Made by a program: the position numbers and the translations under genes. This document shows, piece after piece, positions 27,157 through 36,924 of a DNA stretch of 64,000 bases. This DNA is from Halogeometricum sp. S3BR5-2 (GTDB lineage: Archaea > Halobacteriota > Halobacteria > Halobacteriales > Haloferacaceae). The stretch is from the NCBI RefSeq assembly GCF_031624635.1, contig NZ_JAMQOQ010000002.1, positions 930,001 to 994,000 of the forward strand, given 5' to 3'. Below the pieces are notes generated by a model. It searched no databases. It saw nothing but the letters and a program-made list of their open reading frames with translations, and was not told the DNA's origin. Numbering within the stretch: the first letter of the stretch is position 1; the number at the start of each line of letters is the position of its first letter.

Positions 27157-27606
27157 ATGACCACCGTCACCCTCATCGGCGACCGACTCGCGGAACCCGG
27201 CACGCAGTTCGTCTACCGCGGTCCTTCCTCCGGATGCGAAGGCTGTCCATACCGGAAGCAGTGTCTCAACCTCGAATCGGGCGTCCGCTACGAGGTGACC
27301 GACGTCCGGGAGAACGCGCAGTTGCTCGACTGCGCCGTCCACGACACGGGCGTCCGGGCGGTGGAGGTCGAACCGGCGCCCGTCGTCGCCAACGTGCCGG
27401 CGAAGGGCGCCTACGCGGGGAGCAAGTCGAGTCTCGCGGGGCCGTGCCCGCACACCGAATGTCCGAGTCACGAGTACTGCGTCCCAGAGGGCGCGGAGTT
27501 CGACCGCGAGTACCGCATCAGCGAGGTACGCGGGGACCCGCCGCACGAGTTCTGCTACCTCGACCGGGACCTGACTTTAGTGGAGTTCGCGCCGGAGGGC
27601 GAGTAG
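27157..27606 (+). CDS. UPF0179 family protein
   Basis: A 149-residue archaeal conserved protein. Cysteine clusters (CEGCPYRKQC near 24-33, then CPHTECPSHEYC near 102-113) suggest a metal or Fe-S site. Function is unknown for the whole family, which is confined to archaea. It probably shares a transcript with the upstream DUF5820-like gene. Confidence 0.88.
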   Translation: MTTVTLIGDRLAEPGTQFVYRGPSSGCEGCPYRKQCLNLESGVRYEVTDVRENAQLLDCAVHDTGVRAVEVEPAPVVANVPAKGAYAGSKSSLAGPCPHTECPSHEYCVPEGAEFDREYRISEVRGDPPHEFCYLDRDLTLVEFAPEGE

Positions 27607-27634
27607 CGCCGGGAGTCGGAACCGAGCGCCGCGT

Positions 27635-28450
27635 TCAGTCGAGCGTGCCGATTCTGTCGGCGGCGTAGCCGAACACGTCCTCGTAGCCGTACGCCGAGAG
27701 GAGAACCGGGTAAAACGGTCTGTCGGCGGTGAACGTCCGGTCGTCCGCGGCGGCGAAGCGGTCGCCCTCCTCGACGAGTTCGAAGTTGTTCACGAACACC
27801 TCGTACGTCTCGGCGGGTTCCTTCGGGATGCGTTCGAGCATCCGGTACACCGTCACTCGGTCGTCCTCGCGCGTGCCCAGGGTGATCGGCGACTCCTCGT
27901 CGTCGACGGGCGCGGAGACGACGCCCGTGGCGGCGAGGAACGACCGGATGACCCAGTAGGCGTTCTCCTCGGCGTCCGCCGAGCCCTGAAGCCCGCACTC
28001 GACTTCGACGGTGTGGGCGTGGTCGATGAGGCGGCCGCCGGCGAAGTCGCCCGTCTCGACGAGTTCGTCGATAGGGAGGTGCGGGCAGATGGACCGGGAG
28101 ACGGCGTCGACGTCGCCGACGAGGGCGAACGGCTTGGCGTACGACTGCGTGGAGTGAAGCGCGAGCGTCGTGCATCCGCGGACCTCGCGGACCAAGTCGG
28201 CCGCGAGGCGGCCCTCGTGGCTGTCGGCGTTCGCGTCGCCCGGGAACGCGCGGTTGAGGTCCTCGTCGAGGTATCGAACGCCGGCGTCGAGAGCCTCCTC
28301 GTTGGCGACGATGAGTTTCACGGGGCGTTCGACCGCCGGTTCCGCGGCGACGAACCGCTCGACGGCGCGCGCACCGCAGGGTTCGTCGCCGTGGATAGAG
28401 CCGATGACGGCGACTTCGGGGGTACCCTCCCCGAGTTCGTATATTCGCAT
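27635..28450 (-). CDS. succinylglutamate desuccinylase/aspartoacylase family protein, second copy
   Basis: A 271-residue AstE/AspA-type zinc amidohydrolase, shorter than the one at 3861. Zinc ligands are in IGSIHGDEPCGARA and LALHSTQSYA; DLNRAFPGD is the conserved arginine segment and TVEVECGLQG holds the catalytic glutamate. The ATG at 28450 (MRIYELGEG) was preferred over GTG 28462 because it begins at the first beta strand. It converges with UPF0179. Substrate unknown. Confidence 0.87.
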   Translation of the reverse strand: MRIYELGEGTPEVAVIGSIHGDEPCGARAVERFVAAEPAVERPVKLIVANEEALDAGVRYLDEDLNRAFPGDANADSHEGRLAADLVREVRGCTTLALHSTQSYAKPFALVGDVDAVSRSICPHLPIDELVETGDFAGGRLIDHAHTVEVECGLQGSADAEENAYWVIRSFLAATGVVSAPVDDEESPITLGTREDDRVTVYRMLERIPKEPAETYEVFVNNFELVEEGDRFAAADDRTFTADRPFYPVLLSAYGYEDVFGYAADRIGTLD

Positions 28451-28502
28451 GACCAAGTTCACGGGGGCGAGAAGGAAAACCGGTTCGAATCGAGCCCCGT
28501 CG

Positions 28503-28988
28503 TTAGTGGTCCAACTCCTCGGCGTACTCGTAGTCGGCGGGGTAGGCCGCCGTCCGTTCGCCGTCCAGTTCTATCTGCCAGCCGTGCAGCACCGCCGGGT
28601 CGTCGAGCGCCGCCCGGAGCGTCTCGCGGACGTCGTCGACGTCGACGCCGTAGAAGTCCGAGGGCGTCCCTCGCAGGTAGTTCAGCGCCGTCTCGAACAG
28701 CGAGCGCATGCCGCCGTCGTCCTCGAAGTCGAAGTGCTTGTACGCGCCGGCGGCCACCTGCACCATCCCGTGGAGGAAGGCGCTCTCCGTCGTCCCCCTC
28801 CCGTAGTTGTACCACTCGACCTCGAAGCAGTCGTGCGACTCGTGGAAGTCGGCCGCGTTGAACAGTCGCACGCCGTGTTCGGTGGCGCGGCGGAGCGTCG
28901 CGTGCTCCCACTCGCGGCGCTCGGCCCGCCACCCCGACGGGTCGCCGAGCGGAGGCGCGACGCTCGGGTCGCGGGTGTGGTCGTCCAT
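28503..28988 (-). CDS. DUF309 family protein
   Basis: A 161-residue helical protein with the DUF309 pattern: [14 protein letters not shown] followed by [14 protein letters not shown]. The conserved His, Glu and Gln line an apparent pocket. Family function unknown. ATG 28988 was chosen because the eight extra residues of the longer frame are basic and precede no conserved element. It probably shares a promoter region with the small membrane gene that diverges at 29088. Confidence 0.85.
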   Translation of the reverse strand: MDDHTRDPSVAPPLGDPSGWRAERREWEHATLRRATEHGVRLFNAADFHESHDCFEVEWYNYGRGTTESAFLHGMVQVAAGAYKHFDFEDDGGMRSLFETALNYLRGTPSDFYGVDVDDVRETLRAALDDPAVLHGWQIELDGERTAAYPADYEYAEELDH

Positions 28989-29087
28989 ACGAACCGTCAC
29001 ACGACGGAGCAACCTAACGGCATCGCCGGCGCGGGCGGGGGCCGCGGCGGCCGTAGCTATATCCCCGCCGCCGCCGTCCGTCTCCGC

Positions 29088-29330
29088 ATGAGCAACGGAC
29101 TCAGCGAACTGCCGGGGGCGCTCGCCGCCTACGCGACGGGCGTCGCCGCGGCGGCCGGACGCGGCGCGTTCTACGCCGCCGTCTTCCTCGTCGTCTACCT
29201 CGGGATGGGGCTGTCGCCGTTCGGGATGGGACTGGTTCTCGTTCTCCTCTGCATCGCCCTGCCGGCCATCGGCGCCGCCCTCGTCCTCGAAGTACCGCCG
29301 CGGCTGAAAGCGCGGTTCGGGCCGTCGTAG
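29088..29330 (+). CDS. small membrane protein, 80 aa
   Basis: 80 residues with one long or two short hydrophobic segments (about 26-46 and 48-68; [18 protein letters not shown]) and a basic tail (PPRLKARFG). Codon usage is typical for the genome. No family recognised; likely a conserved haloarchaeal membrane peptide. Confidence 0.65.
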   Translation: MSNGLSELPGALAAYATGVAAAAGRGAFYAAVFLVVYLGMGLSPFGMGLVLVLLCIALPAIGAALVLEVPPRLKARFGPS

Positions 29331-29401
29331 CGGACGGCGAGTTCGGGGGCCGCGGCGCAGTTCGGAACGTTTTAGCGGGGCGGTGTCCGAAGGGGTAACG
29401 C

Positions 29402-29485
29402 GCGAGGGTGGCCGAGTCTGGAAAAGGCGGCGGACTCAAGATCCGCTCTCGTAGGAGTCCGTGGGTTCAAATCCCTCCCCTCGCA
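29402..29485 (+). tRNA. tRNA-Leu (anticodon CAA)
   Basis: An 84-base class II tRNA. The acceptor GCGAGGG pairs with CCCTCGC, the anticodon arm GCGGA-CTCAAGA-TCCGC presents CAA, and a variable arm (CTCTCGTAGGAG) follows. No intron and no encoded CCA. A TATA-like GTTTTAGC lies about 30 bases upstream (29369-29376). Its last 22 bases are repeated twice downstream, marking it as a probable integration target. Confidence 0.96.
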
Positions 29486-29692
29486 TCGCTTCTGCGAACG
29501 GCAGTGAGCAGAGCGATGGCTACGAAGGGATATGGACCAGCGAGCAAATTTCCGATTTGCGAGTGAGGTTCAAATCCCTCCCCTCGCATTTTCGTCGACT
29601 CGAACGAACGTGAGAGTCGCAAAAATCGCACGGAGGAGATTTGAATTAGGGAGCAGCTCGCTGCGACCGTGGTTCAAATCCCTCCCCTCGCA
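29464..29692 (+). repeat. three direct copies of the tRNA-Leu 3' end (candidate attachment sites)
   Basis: The 22 bases from 29464 to 29485 (T loop through discriminator of tRNA-Leu) recur exactly at 29567-29588 and 29671-29692. Spacings are 103 and 104 bases. A degenerate inverted resemblance lies near 29628-29645. No integrase gene is present within the window nearby, so the copies look like scars left by excised or decayed elements. This segment and what follows up to 29794 contain no recognisable gene. Confidence 0.75.
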
Positions 29693-29794
29693 CTGCGTCT
29701 GTGAACCGCCGGAGCGGTTGCTCCGAACGAGGAAAAACGCGAAAAGTTCGAAGCCGTCGCTACCGGCGTCGCGGCCCGCGAGAAGGGAACCGCT

Positions 29795-30076
29795 TCAGTC
29801 CTCGGCGTCCGGGCCGCCGTCGGTCAGCATCCGGCCGTTCTCGGTGAGTACGTCGTCGGCGACGACGCGCGCGCGGTCGACGGACGGGCGGGACTCCTCG
29901 GTGAACTCGCCGCCCAACGTCTCGACGACGTCCATCACGTCGGCGAGTTCGCCCTGCTCGACGACGTCGGCGAACACGTCGTTGTAGGCGTGCGCTTCCC
30001 AGTGTTTGACCTGGTAATCGTCGGTTTGCGAGGCGACCGCGTACTGAAGCTGTTTTGCCGCGTCGGCGGGGCGCAT
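29795..30076 (-). CDS. conserved hypothetical protein, 93 aa
   Basis: A 93-residue acidic, mostly helical protein (MRPADAAKQLQYAVASQTDD; WEAHAYNDVFADVVEQGELA). No known domain. The ATG at 30076 was preferred to GTG 30085 because a TATA-like TTTAGTA lies near 27 bases upstream. It lies beside the HARP gene on the same strand, 52 bases downstream; a link is possible but not shown. Confidence 0.6.
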   Translation of the reverse strand: MRPADAAKQLQYAVASQTDDYQVKHWEAHAYNDVFADVVEQGELADVMDVVETLGGEFTEESRPSVDRARVVADDVLTENGRMLTDGGPDAED

Positions 30077-30128
30077 ATTCCACACGATGAGCCGTGAATA
30101 CTAAAGTGTACTCCGACTCGGAATCGAG

Positions 30129-30767
30129 TTAATCCAGCGGGTCGTCCCGCCCCGTTCCCGAGAGGTAAGCGTCGAGGAGGGGGAGGAAATCCCGGCCGCG
30201 GAGGTACCGGAGACCGAAGTCCTCCGCCCAGTCGACGATGCCGGTGTCCTCGGTGACGACGCCGGCGTCGAGTTCCCGCGCGAGGATGAGGAGGTCGAAG
30301 TCCTCCCCCGAATCGAGGACGCCCTTCCGGAGTTCCGTTCGGTACTCGGTGCGCAGGTCCGAGACGACTCGTTCGGGGTCCTCGCCGTCCTCGCCCGCGC
30401 GCCTGACCGCCTCCTCGGAGACGCGCAGGCCGCGGTTCACCCGGTCGGACATCTCGTGGACGAACTCGTGAACGACGGCCGCGGGGACCATCACCTCGTA
30501 ACGCGCGGGGTGTTTCTTGATCACCCACGTGTTCAACTGCGTCTCTATCTCCCCGTCGATGCCCCTCTCGTGCAGGATGCCGATCAGTTCGGCGTGCACC
30601 GACGGCGCCATGTAGCAGGAGATATCCAGTCGGAGTTTCGCCCGCGCGATGGCGTCGAGCAGTCGGTACAGGGCGGCCTCCAGCGTCTCCCCCTCGGTCC
30701 GTATCTCCTCGGAGAGGAACAGCGAGGTGTCGAGGACGAACCGCTGCTTGGGCGAATGGTCGGCCAT
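30129..30767 (-). CDS. HARP-type protein-only RNase P ("RNA ligase partner" PIN protein)
   Basis: A 212-residue PIN-like metallonuclease. RFVLDTSLF supplies the first acidic ligand and [20 protein letters not shown] the later cluster, with a spike helix region between (about 80-150). The family was long annotated as RNA ligase partner and corresponds to HARP, the homologues of Aquifex RNase P, which trim tRNA 5' leaders in vitro. In archaea they coexist with RNA-based RNase P and the reported Haloferax member is dispensable. No RNA ligase gene is adjacent here. Confidence 0.87.
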   Translation of the reverse strand: MADHSPKQRFVLDTSLFLSEEIRTEGETLEAALYRLLDAIARAKLRLDISCYMAPSVHAELIGILHERGIDGEIETQLNTWVIKKHPARYEVMVPAAVVHEFVHEMSDRVNRGLRVSEEAVRRAGEDGEDPERVVSDLRTEYRTELRKGVLDSGEDFDLLILARELDAGVVTEDTGIVDWAEDFGLRYLRGRDFLPLLDAYLSGTGRDDPLD

Positions 30768-31263
30768 TGGGCCGCCCTACGGCGGCATCCTATATGAGGA
30801 GTCGGACGGGAGAGCCGGTCCGGACCTCGCGACTCGACCGCCGCGAGAATATCACGAAAGAACCAGATAGATTTATCTCCTCGGGAGGCATCTACGATAG
30901 TTGCTGGTGCGCGAGGGCGTACCGGGCGACCGAACCGAACCTTCGGAAGGAGGAGCGGAACGGCGTCGACGCAAACACCGAGCTGTCCGTTACAGGAACG
31001 TGAGGTCAACGCGTCGAAGGAAGACCGCGACGACCCGTCGCCGTCCCGAGAGGACGGGGCGAAGTCCAAGTACCGGACCACGCGAAAGCGGAGTTCGGGA
31101 AATCGGAAGACCCCCTAAGAAGGGAGCCCCGAAAGAGACGTGCGGGTCGAGGAAAACGCATCCCGCCCGGGCCCTAATCGCGCCTCAGTTTCCGTCCTTT
31201 TCACCGCAGAGCCACGCGAACCCCCTCCGAATCCCCGTTTTCACCGCGGAAGCGCCTTCGTCT
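30768..31263. other. gene-less segment with hairpins, possible structured RNA
   Basis: About 500 bases with no credible protein: frames lack third-position G/C bias. A TATA-like GATTTATC near 30870 (plus strand) is followed by hairpin-rich DNA (30900-31185): CGTT-ACAGG-AACG, CCGTCC-CGAGA-GGACGG and CGC-GAAA-GCG, i.e. GNRA-type loops, plus a longer closing pair GTCGACGC/GCGTCGA. I compared it by eye with SRP and RNase P RNA and found neither set of universal sequences. A transcript here would diverge from HARP. Confidence 0.35.
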
Positions 31264-31548
31264 TCAGTCCGAGCCCTCGGACTCCTCGGCGTCGACGACC
31301 CGCCGCATCGCCTCGAAGTACGCCGCCGCGACCAGCGGTTCCGACTCGCGCGTCGCCGCGACGCGCCGACAGCCGTGCAGCAGCACCGCCCGGGTCTCCT
31401 CGTCGGCGACTTCGTGGTGAGCAAGCGTCTCGACGGAGTCGACGACGCCCTCGACGGCCGGTTCGTCGCGCCGGCGGGCCGCGTCGGTCCCGCGGTCCAG
31501 CAGGTCCGAGAGGTTCTCGCGCACGTCGGCGGGGAGTTCGTCCGACAC
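31264..31548 (-). CDS. conserved small helical protein, 94 aa
   Basis: 94 residues from GTG 31548, predicted all-helical and acidic (SDELPADVRENLSDLLDRG; VDSVETLAHHEVADEETRAV; YFEAMRRVVDAEES). This resembles small conserved haloarchaeal proteins of unknown function. The frame is open further upstream into the Lrp leader, but this GTG follows a GAGGGGAGA stretch and begins the conserved-looking part. Divergent from the Lrp gene. Confidence 0.6.
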   Translation of the reverse strand: MSDELPADVRENLSDLLDRGTDAARRRDEPAVEGVVDSVETLAHHEVADEETRAVLLHGCRRVAATRESEPLVAAAYFEAMRRVVDAEESEGSD

Positions 31549-31735
31549 GTCTCCCCTCAGTGCCGGGATGAATAAAACGTGTCTGAAACGCGCCCGCGCG
31601 GCGGACCTCGCCGCCTCCAACGGAACGGTCCACGACGCGGTGCTGGGGCGGCCCGCGAAATCGACGGGCGCGACGGCTGAGCCACCCGTCGAAGGCATCC
31701 GCAAGCGAAAAGAGGCCCGTTTCCCACCCTCCTGC

Positions 31736-32185
31736 ATGGAACTCGACGAGACCGACCGCGCCATCCTCCGAATCCTGCAGGCGGACGCCCGGACGCCGTT
31801 CAGCGAGATAGCGCGGCGCATCGACATGTCGAGCGCGACGGTCCACGACCGGGTCGGTCGGTTGGAGGACGCGGGGGTCATCGAGGGCTACCACGCGAAG
31901 GTGGACCCGCGGAAGGTCGGCTACGGCACGTCGGCGCTCGTCGGACTCCGCGTCGAGCAGGGTCGCGAGGAGAACGCCCTCGAACGCCTGCGGGAGATAG
32001 ACGGCGTCACGGAGGTCCACCTCACGACCGGCGAGTGGGACGTGATGCTCCGCGTGTACGCCGAGGACACCGACGCGCTCCGCGACCTCATGTTCGACGA
32101 AGTCGCCGAGATGGAGGGGTTCGCCCGGTCGCAGACGATGGTCATCCTCGGGACGGACTTCGAGGACCCGTCGCTGCCGGTGTAG
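31736..32185 (+). CDS. Lrp/AsnC family transcriptional regulator
   Basis: A 149-residue feast/famine regulator. The N-terminal winged helix-turn-helix is LDETDRAILRILQADARTPF and IARRIDMSSATVHDRVGRLE; the C-terminal RAM ligand-binding domain includes VHLTTGEWDVMLRVYAED. Such proteins form octamers and respond to amino acids. ATG 31736 is at the normal start of the family. Target unknown. Confidence 0.92.
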   Translation: MELDETDRAILRILQADARTPFSEIARRIDMSSATVHDRVGRLEDAGVIEGYHAKVDPRKVGYGTSALVGLRVEQGREENALERLREIDGVTEVHLTTGEWDVMLRVYAEDTDALRDLMFDEVAEMEGFARSQTMVILGTDFEDPSLPV

Positions 32186-33400
<1,215 letters not shown>

Positions 33401-33429
33401 AAAAGAACGGGTGGCCGCGCCCGTCGGGT

Positions 33430-33636
33430 TTACTCCACTTTTCTCGCCGTCGAACGCCCGCAGTCGGGGCACCGATACACTACGTGCGGCCGCCGCGAGA
33501 ACTTCTCGTTCTCGCCCCGGACGTCGTCTCGCGTCGTTCCCTCCCGTATCGAAATCGACATTTCGTGCGCTTTCACCTCGCCGCAGCGAACGCACCGTCT
33601 CTGGGGGGTTCGAGAGGGTATCTCAGGGTCTCGCAT
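33430..33636 (-). CDS. small zinc-ribbon protein (DUF7835-like), copy 1
   Basis: 68 residues with two CxxC pairs (CVRCGEVKAHEMSISI and YRCPDCGRST) that would bind one zinc. Between them lies GENEKFSRRPHVVYRC. A clear paralogue is at 60448, with the same spacing and HEVS.. ENEEYARQPHRVYEC. Probably a nucleic-acid- or protein-binding zinc ribbon. Converges with the DUF63 gene. Confidence 0.75.
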   Translation of the reverse strand: MRDPEIPSRTPQRRCVRCGEVKAHEMSISIREGTTRDDVRGENEKFSRRPHVVYRCPDCGRSTARKVE

Positions 33637-34064
33637 TGAATCCCCTCGCAGATTTGAGACTTCGACGCCACAAATAATTTTTTCAGTTCCGAAATACTGT
33701 GTCGGAAGTCAGACGTTTGAAGCGAGAACTGCGTTCCGCCGCCGGAACGAAGAGTGACACGGGAGGCGGGAGCTCATCGCGAATAATTTACAATCTCTCA
33801 CAGCTCAAATTGCACCCCCCTATCGTCACGTATTTTAGTCTCCGGTCCGTACGGTTCGACGGCGGGAAGCCTTCACCTGACCACACCCCACGACTTCCCG
33901 CTCGACGGGGGCCACCCTCCGGTCGTCTCGCGTCTCTCGGCTTTCGAGGGCGCGAGCGCCGGCGTCCCCCCGAAAGCGTAGTTCTCCCCACCCCACCACC
34001 CACACCACCCTTTTGCCGCCGCTCGACGACCGCGGCCGTACAGCCTCGCCCCCGAGAGCCGTCG
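33637..34064. other. gene-less segment with a hairpin; possible RNA
   Basis: About 430 bases with no convincing gene. AT-rich DNA at 33660-33840 contains two possible promoters. On the plus strand a TATA-like TATTTTAG (33829-33836) precedes a strong stem GCGGGAAG/CTTCCCGC (about 33870-33903) and ends in a T-containing stretch near 34010. Reading frames here are compositionally unlike genes. Confidence 0.3.
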
Positions 34065-35777
34065 CTACGGGAAGGGGTGGTACGGTCGGTCCAACGCCGC
34101 CTCGAACCCCAGTTCCGCGGGTACCGTCTCCGCTCGCTCCCCGAAGAACGGGTCGCCTTGGAACAGGGGTTGCGCCTCGGGTATCAGGACGCGGACGGCC
34201 TCGAAGCCGAGTTCGGCCACGTCCTCCGTGGTCGTCCGGACGGCGTAGGCGTCGAGTCCGGCCTCACTGACGCGTTCGAGGACGGCCGCGAGTTCGTTCT
34301 CCCCCGCCGGCATCTCGTCGGGGCCGACGCTCTCGGCGGGCACCGCCGTCCCCGCGTCCACGAACCGCCGGGCCGCCGCCGGGAAGTCGGCGTACTCGCC
34401 TATCGCCCCCTCCTCGGCGGCGGACCGTTCGGGCCCCATCGTCCGCAGTTCCATCCAGTTCTGTAGCGCCTCCGCGAGGGCCGAACGCGCGGCGTCCGCC
34501 GGGTCCAGCGACGCGTCCGACCCCGCGGCGAACCGCGGCCACTCGCCCTCCCGGTGGACCACCGCGGCGACGACGGGCACGTCCACGTCCTGCGTGACCA
34601 ACAGCGCCGTCGCCGTCAGGTCCTCCGCGCGGGCGCGCTTGGCGAGTTCTCGGTAGCCCTCGTCGGCTACGTCGAGCGCCAAGGGGTCGAACGAGGAGTA
34701 CCACGACAGCATCGTCGCGTCGCGCTCTATCACCTCGTACAGCCCCGACAGCAGCGCCTCCGCGCCGGAGTTGCCGAGCCCCAACCCGGTCGTGATGGGC
34801 GGTTTGTGCCGCGCGTCCGGCGGCGGGTGGTGGACGAACTCGGCGGGCACGGAGACGGCGTCGCCGGCGGCGAGATGTTCGCCGTCGACCCACGGAATCG
34901 GCTCCTCGGGGTCGGGCGCCCGGTAGCTCTCGGGACGGACGAACCGCGACGGCGAGACGGGGCGCGCGCGGGTCCGTTCGGGGGCGACGGTGAACTCCGC
35001 CGAGCGATAGACGCCTGCGCAGTAGCGTTCGAGGGCCTCCCCGAGCGCTTTCATGAACGCGGCGTCCCAGTCGGCGTCGACGCCGGCGGCGAACTCGGCG
35101 GCCCGAGCGTCGCTGAAGCCGCGCGTGTCCGCCGTCTGCGCGAGGTAGTACGGTACGGGGAACGACTTGCGTTCGCCCACCTGCGCGACGAGGCCCGTCC
35201 GGTCGTCGAGGGCGCGTTCGGCGCGGGCGAGGGCGTCGTCGACGGACGCCTCGCGGTAGTCGCGGCTGAGTTCCCGAGAACGGTCGGTCGGATTCGGAAC
35301 CGGGAGGACGGGTCGTTCGGCGGCGACGCCGGTGCCGGCCACCTCCGCGACGGTTCCCGCCACCGAGTCGTCGCCGGTCAGGAGGGCGACGGCCCGGCGG
35401 CCCGCGAGGGCGCCCGCGAACCGGACGGCGCTCCGGTCGCCCGACGGCGACCCCTCGGCCTCCGTCGTGGCGGCGACTCTCGTCCGCAGGTCGGCGTAGC
35501 GGGTCGACCCGGAGAAGACGGAGACGGCGGCGTCGAGGGCGGGGACGGGGACGCCGCCGACGCCGCCGAGTTCGACGACGACGAGGCGGTCGACGCTCCC
35601 GTCGACGGTCCGCGGCGCGGCGGCGCCGGCGGGGGCGACGACCACCGCGAGGGCGCTCTCGCCGTCGACGCCGTCGGGCGTCGTCTCGGTCGCCTCGGCG
35701 TCGCAGTCCGCGAGGGCCGCGCGGACCGCCTCGGCGGCCGGACCGCTCCCGACGAGTGTGATGTCGTGCGTTGTCAC
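34065..35777 (-). CDS. YcaO family protein
   Basis: A 570-residue protein with an N-terminal domain of about 165 residues of unknown fold and a C-terminal YcaO domain. YcaO enzymes use ATP to activate a backbone amide for cyclodehydration or thioamidation. ATP-binding elements are visible: KALGEALERYC at 243-253, GLGLGNSGAEALLSGLYEVI and ERDA at about 331-354, and ALAEALQNWMELR. The C-terminus ends YHPFP, and Pro-rich tails are typical of active YcaOs. No precursor peptide, dehydrogenase or TfuA partner is evident, so the substrate is unknown. Lies 91 bases downstream of tbsP on the same strand. Confidence 0.85.
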   Translation of the reverse strand: MTTHDITLVGSGPAAEAVRAALADCDAEATETTPDGVDGESALAVVVAPAGAAAPRTVDGSVDRLVVVELGGVGGVPVPALDAAVSVFSGSTRYADLRTRVAATTEAEGSPSGDRSAVRFAGALAGRRAVALLTGDDSVAGTVAEVAGTGVAAERPVLPVPNPTDRSRELSRDYREASVDDALARAERALDDRTGLVAQVGERKSFPVPYYLAQTADTRGFSDARAAEFAAGVDADWDAAFMKALGEALERYCAGVYRSAEFTVAPERTRARPVSPSRFVRPESYRAPDPEEPIPWVDGEHLAAGDAVSVPAEFVHHPPPDARHKPPITTGLGLGNSGAEALLSGLYEVIERDATMLSWYSSFDPLALDVADEGYRELAKRARAEDLTATALLVTQDVDVPVVAAVVHREGEWPRFAAGSDASLDPADAARSALAEALQNWMELRTMGPERSAAEEGAIGEYADFPAAARRFVDAGTAVPAESVGPDEMPAGENELAAVLERVSEAGLDAYAVRTTTEDVAELGFEAVRVLIPEAQPLFQGDPFFGERAETVPAELGFEAALDRPYHPFP

Positions 35778-35868
35778 GGTCGGGCAGAGGAGAGAGCGAA
35801 GGAAAAATCGAGGGGATACGGGTCGAGGCGGCGCTCCGCGCGTCGGTGCGCGGGTCAGCGAAACCCCG

Positions 35869-36693
35869 CTACGTCAGGAGGCTCTGTGCGACGCCCGCGA
35901 GTTGGTCGGGGTCGGAGTTGACGAGTCGGTCCTCGCCGAGTTTGAGGCGGAGGCGGGGTCGACCCACGTCGATGGGCACCTTCTCCGTGGCGATGAGGCC
36001 CATCTCTTCGAGTTTGGTCTTCGTGCGGGAGAACGTCGCCTTCGAGGCGATGCCGACGTCCTCGCCCCACTTCGAGATGTCGTAGAGCAGCACCTCGTTC
36101 TTCGCGGCGACGAGGAGGCTGATGGTCACCTCGTCGAGGCCGTCGCCGTCGCCGCGCGCCGTCTGCAGCGACGAGAGGACGGCGTCGAAGTCCGTCCGGG
36201 CGTCGGGGCTGATCTCCGTTTCGAGGCTGGCGCGCACCTGCGTGATGGGCGGGGTCCGGAGTTTGTACTCCGGGGCCTCCTCCCACATCGTGGTGTAGGT
36301 GCCGCGGGCGGCCTCGACGAACTCCTCGTCGGTCGTCACCAGGCCGGCGACGTGGTCGCCGGCGGTGACCAGCGAGACGACGGCCTCGTCGGTGACGAGG
36401 AGGGCGTTCTCCGCTCTGTCGCCGGAGGTCCGCATCGACAGCGACCCCTCGTCGACGAGGTCCGCCGCGTTGCTCGCGACGATGAAGTCGTCCATGACCT
36501 CCTTCAGGGTCGATTCGTCGGCGACGAGTCGCATCTCCGGAAGGTCGCCGTCGTGTTCGGAGGCGACGGTAACCAGCGTGTCGATGACGTCCGACGTCGG
36601 ATCCACCACTAGCACCTCGCCCGTGCCCGAGTCGAGAACCGTCCGAAGGATGCTCTCGACCCCCTCTGTGAGCATGTTCGAGCTGATGGTCAT
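35869..36693 (-). CDS. tbsP: transcriptional regulator TbsP (DUF5821)
   Basis: A 274-residue protein resembling the haloarchaeal TbsP family, reported to act with TrmB in regulating gluconeogenic gapII and to affect cell shape in Haloferax. The N-terminal two thirds form a sensor-like domain (EVLVVDPTSDVIDTLV). The C-terminal winged helix contains YDISKWGEDVGIASKATFSR and LEEMGLIATEKVPIDVGRPR. A perfect AATATT-T-AATATT repeat covers its promoter, suggesting autoregulation. Name assigned from memory of the family; a search would settle it. Confidence 0.7.
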   Translation of the reverse strand: MTISSNMLTEGVESILRTVLDSGTGEVLVVDPTSDVIDTLVTVASEHDGDLPEMRLVADESTLKEVMDDFIVASNAADLVDEGSLSMRTSGDRAENALLVTDEAVVSLVTAGDHVAGLVTTDEEFVEAARGTYTTMWEEAPEYKLRTPPITQVRASLETEISPDARTDFDAVLSSLQTARGDGDGLDEVTISLLVAAKNEVLLYDISKWGEDVGIASKATFSRTKTKLEEMGLIATEKVPIDVGRPRLRLKLGEDRLVNSDPDQLAGVAQSLLT

Positions 36694-36714
36694 GACTTAG
36701 AATAGAGCCGCGAG

Positions 36715-36727
36715 AATATTTAATATT
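36715..36727 (-). promoter_or_regulatory. palindromic AATATT repeat over the tbsP promoter
   Basis: AATATTTAATATT (13 bases) centred about 28 bases upstream of the tbsP ATG, where a TATA box is expected. The sequence is both a good TATA element and a perfect dyad. A regulator bound there would block TBP. Confidence 0.4.
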
Positions 36728-36924
36728 AACGCAAACCGACTATCAGAATCAACGGGTAGCGCCTTATATCAAGCAGTCTGCAAAGGAATTGCGAATATTC
36801 TCTCAGAATTTATACCAGATTCATTCCATTGAATAAACGTCGGCTCCGCCTGTATCAGTCGTCGCGTCGAGCGTAACGAACTGACGTCCGGCGTTTCGGG
36901 GGACGCCGGGAGTCGGAACGCTTC

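Noticed and set aside
29486..30076. Integrase or element gene next to the tRNA-Leu copies
   Set aside because: No tyrosine-recombinase motif in any frame; only a conserved small helical protein is present.
30900..31185. RNase P RNA or SRP 7S RNA
   Set aside because: Neither the conserved GAGGAAAGUC/ACAGAA pair nor the SRP S-domain sequences are found in the proper order. Left as unidentified.
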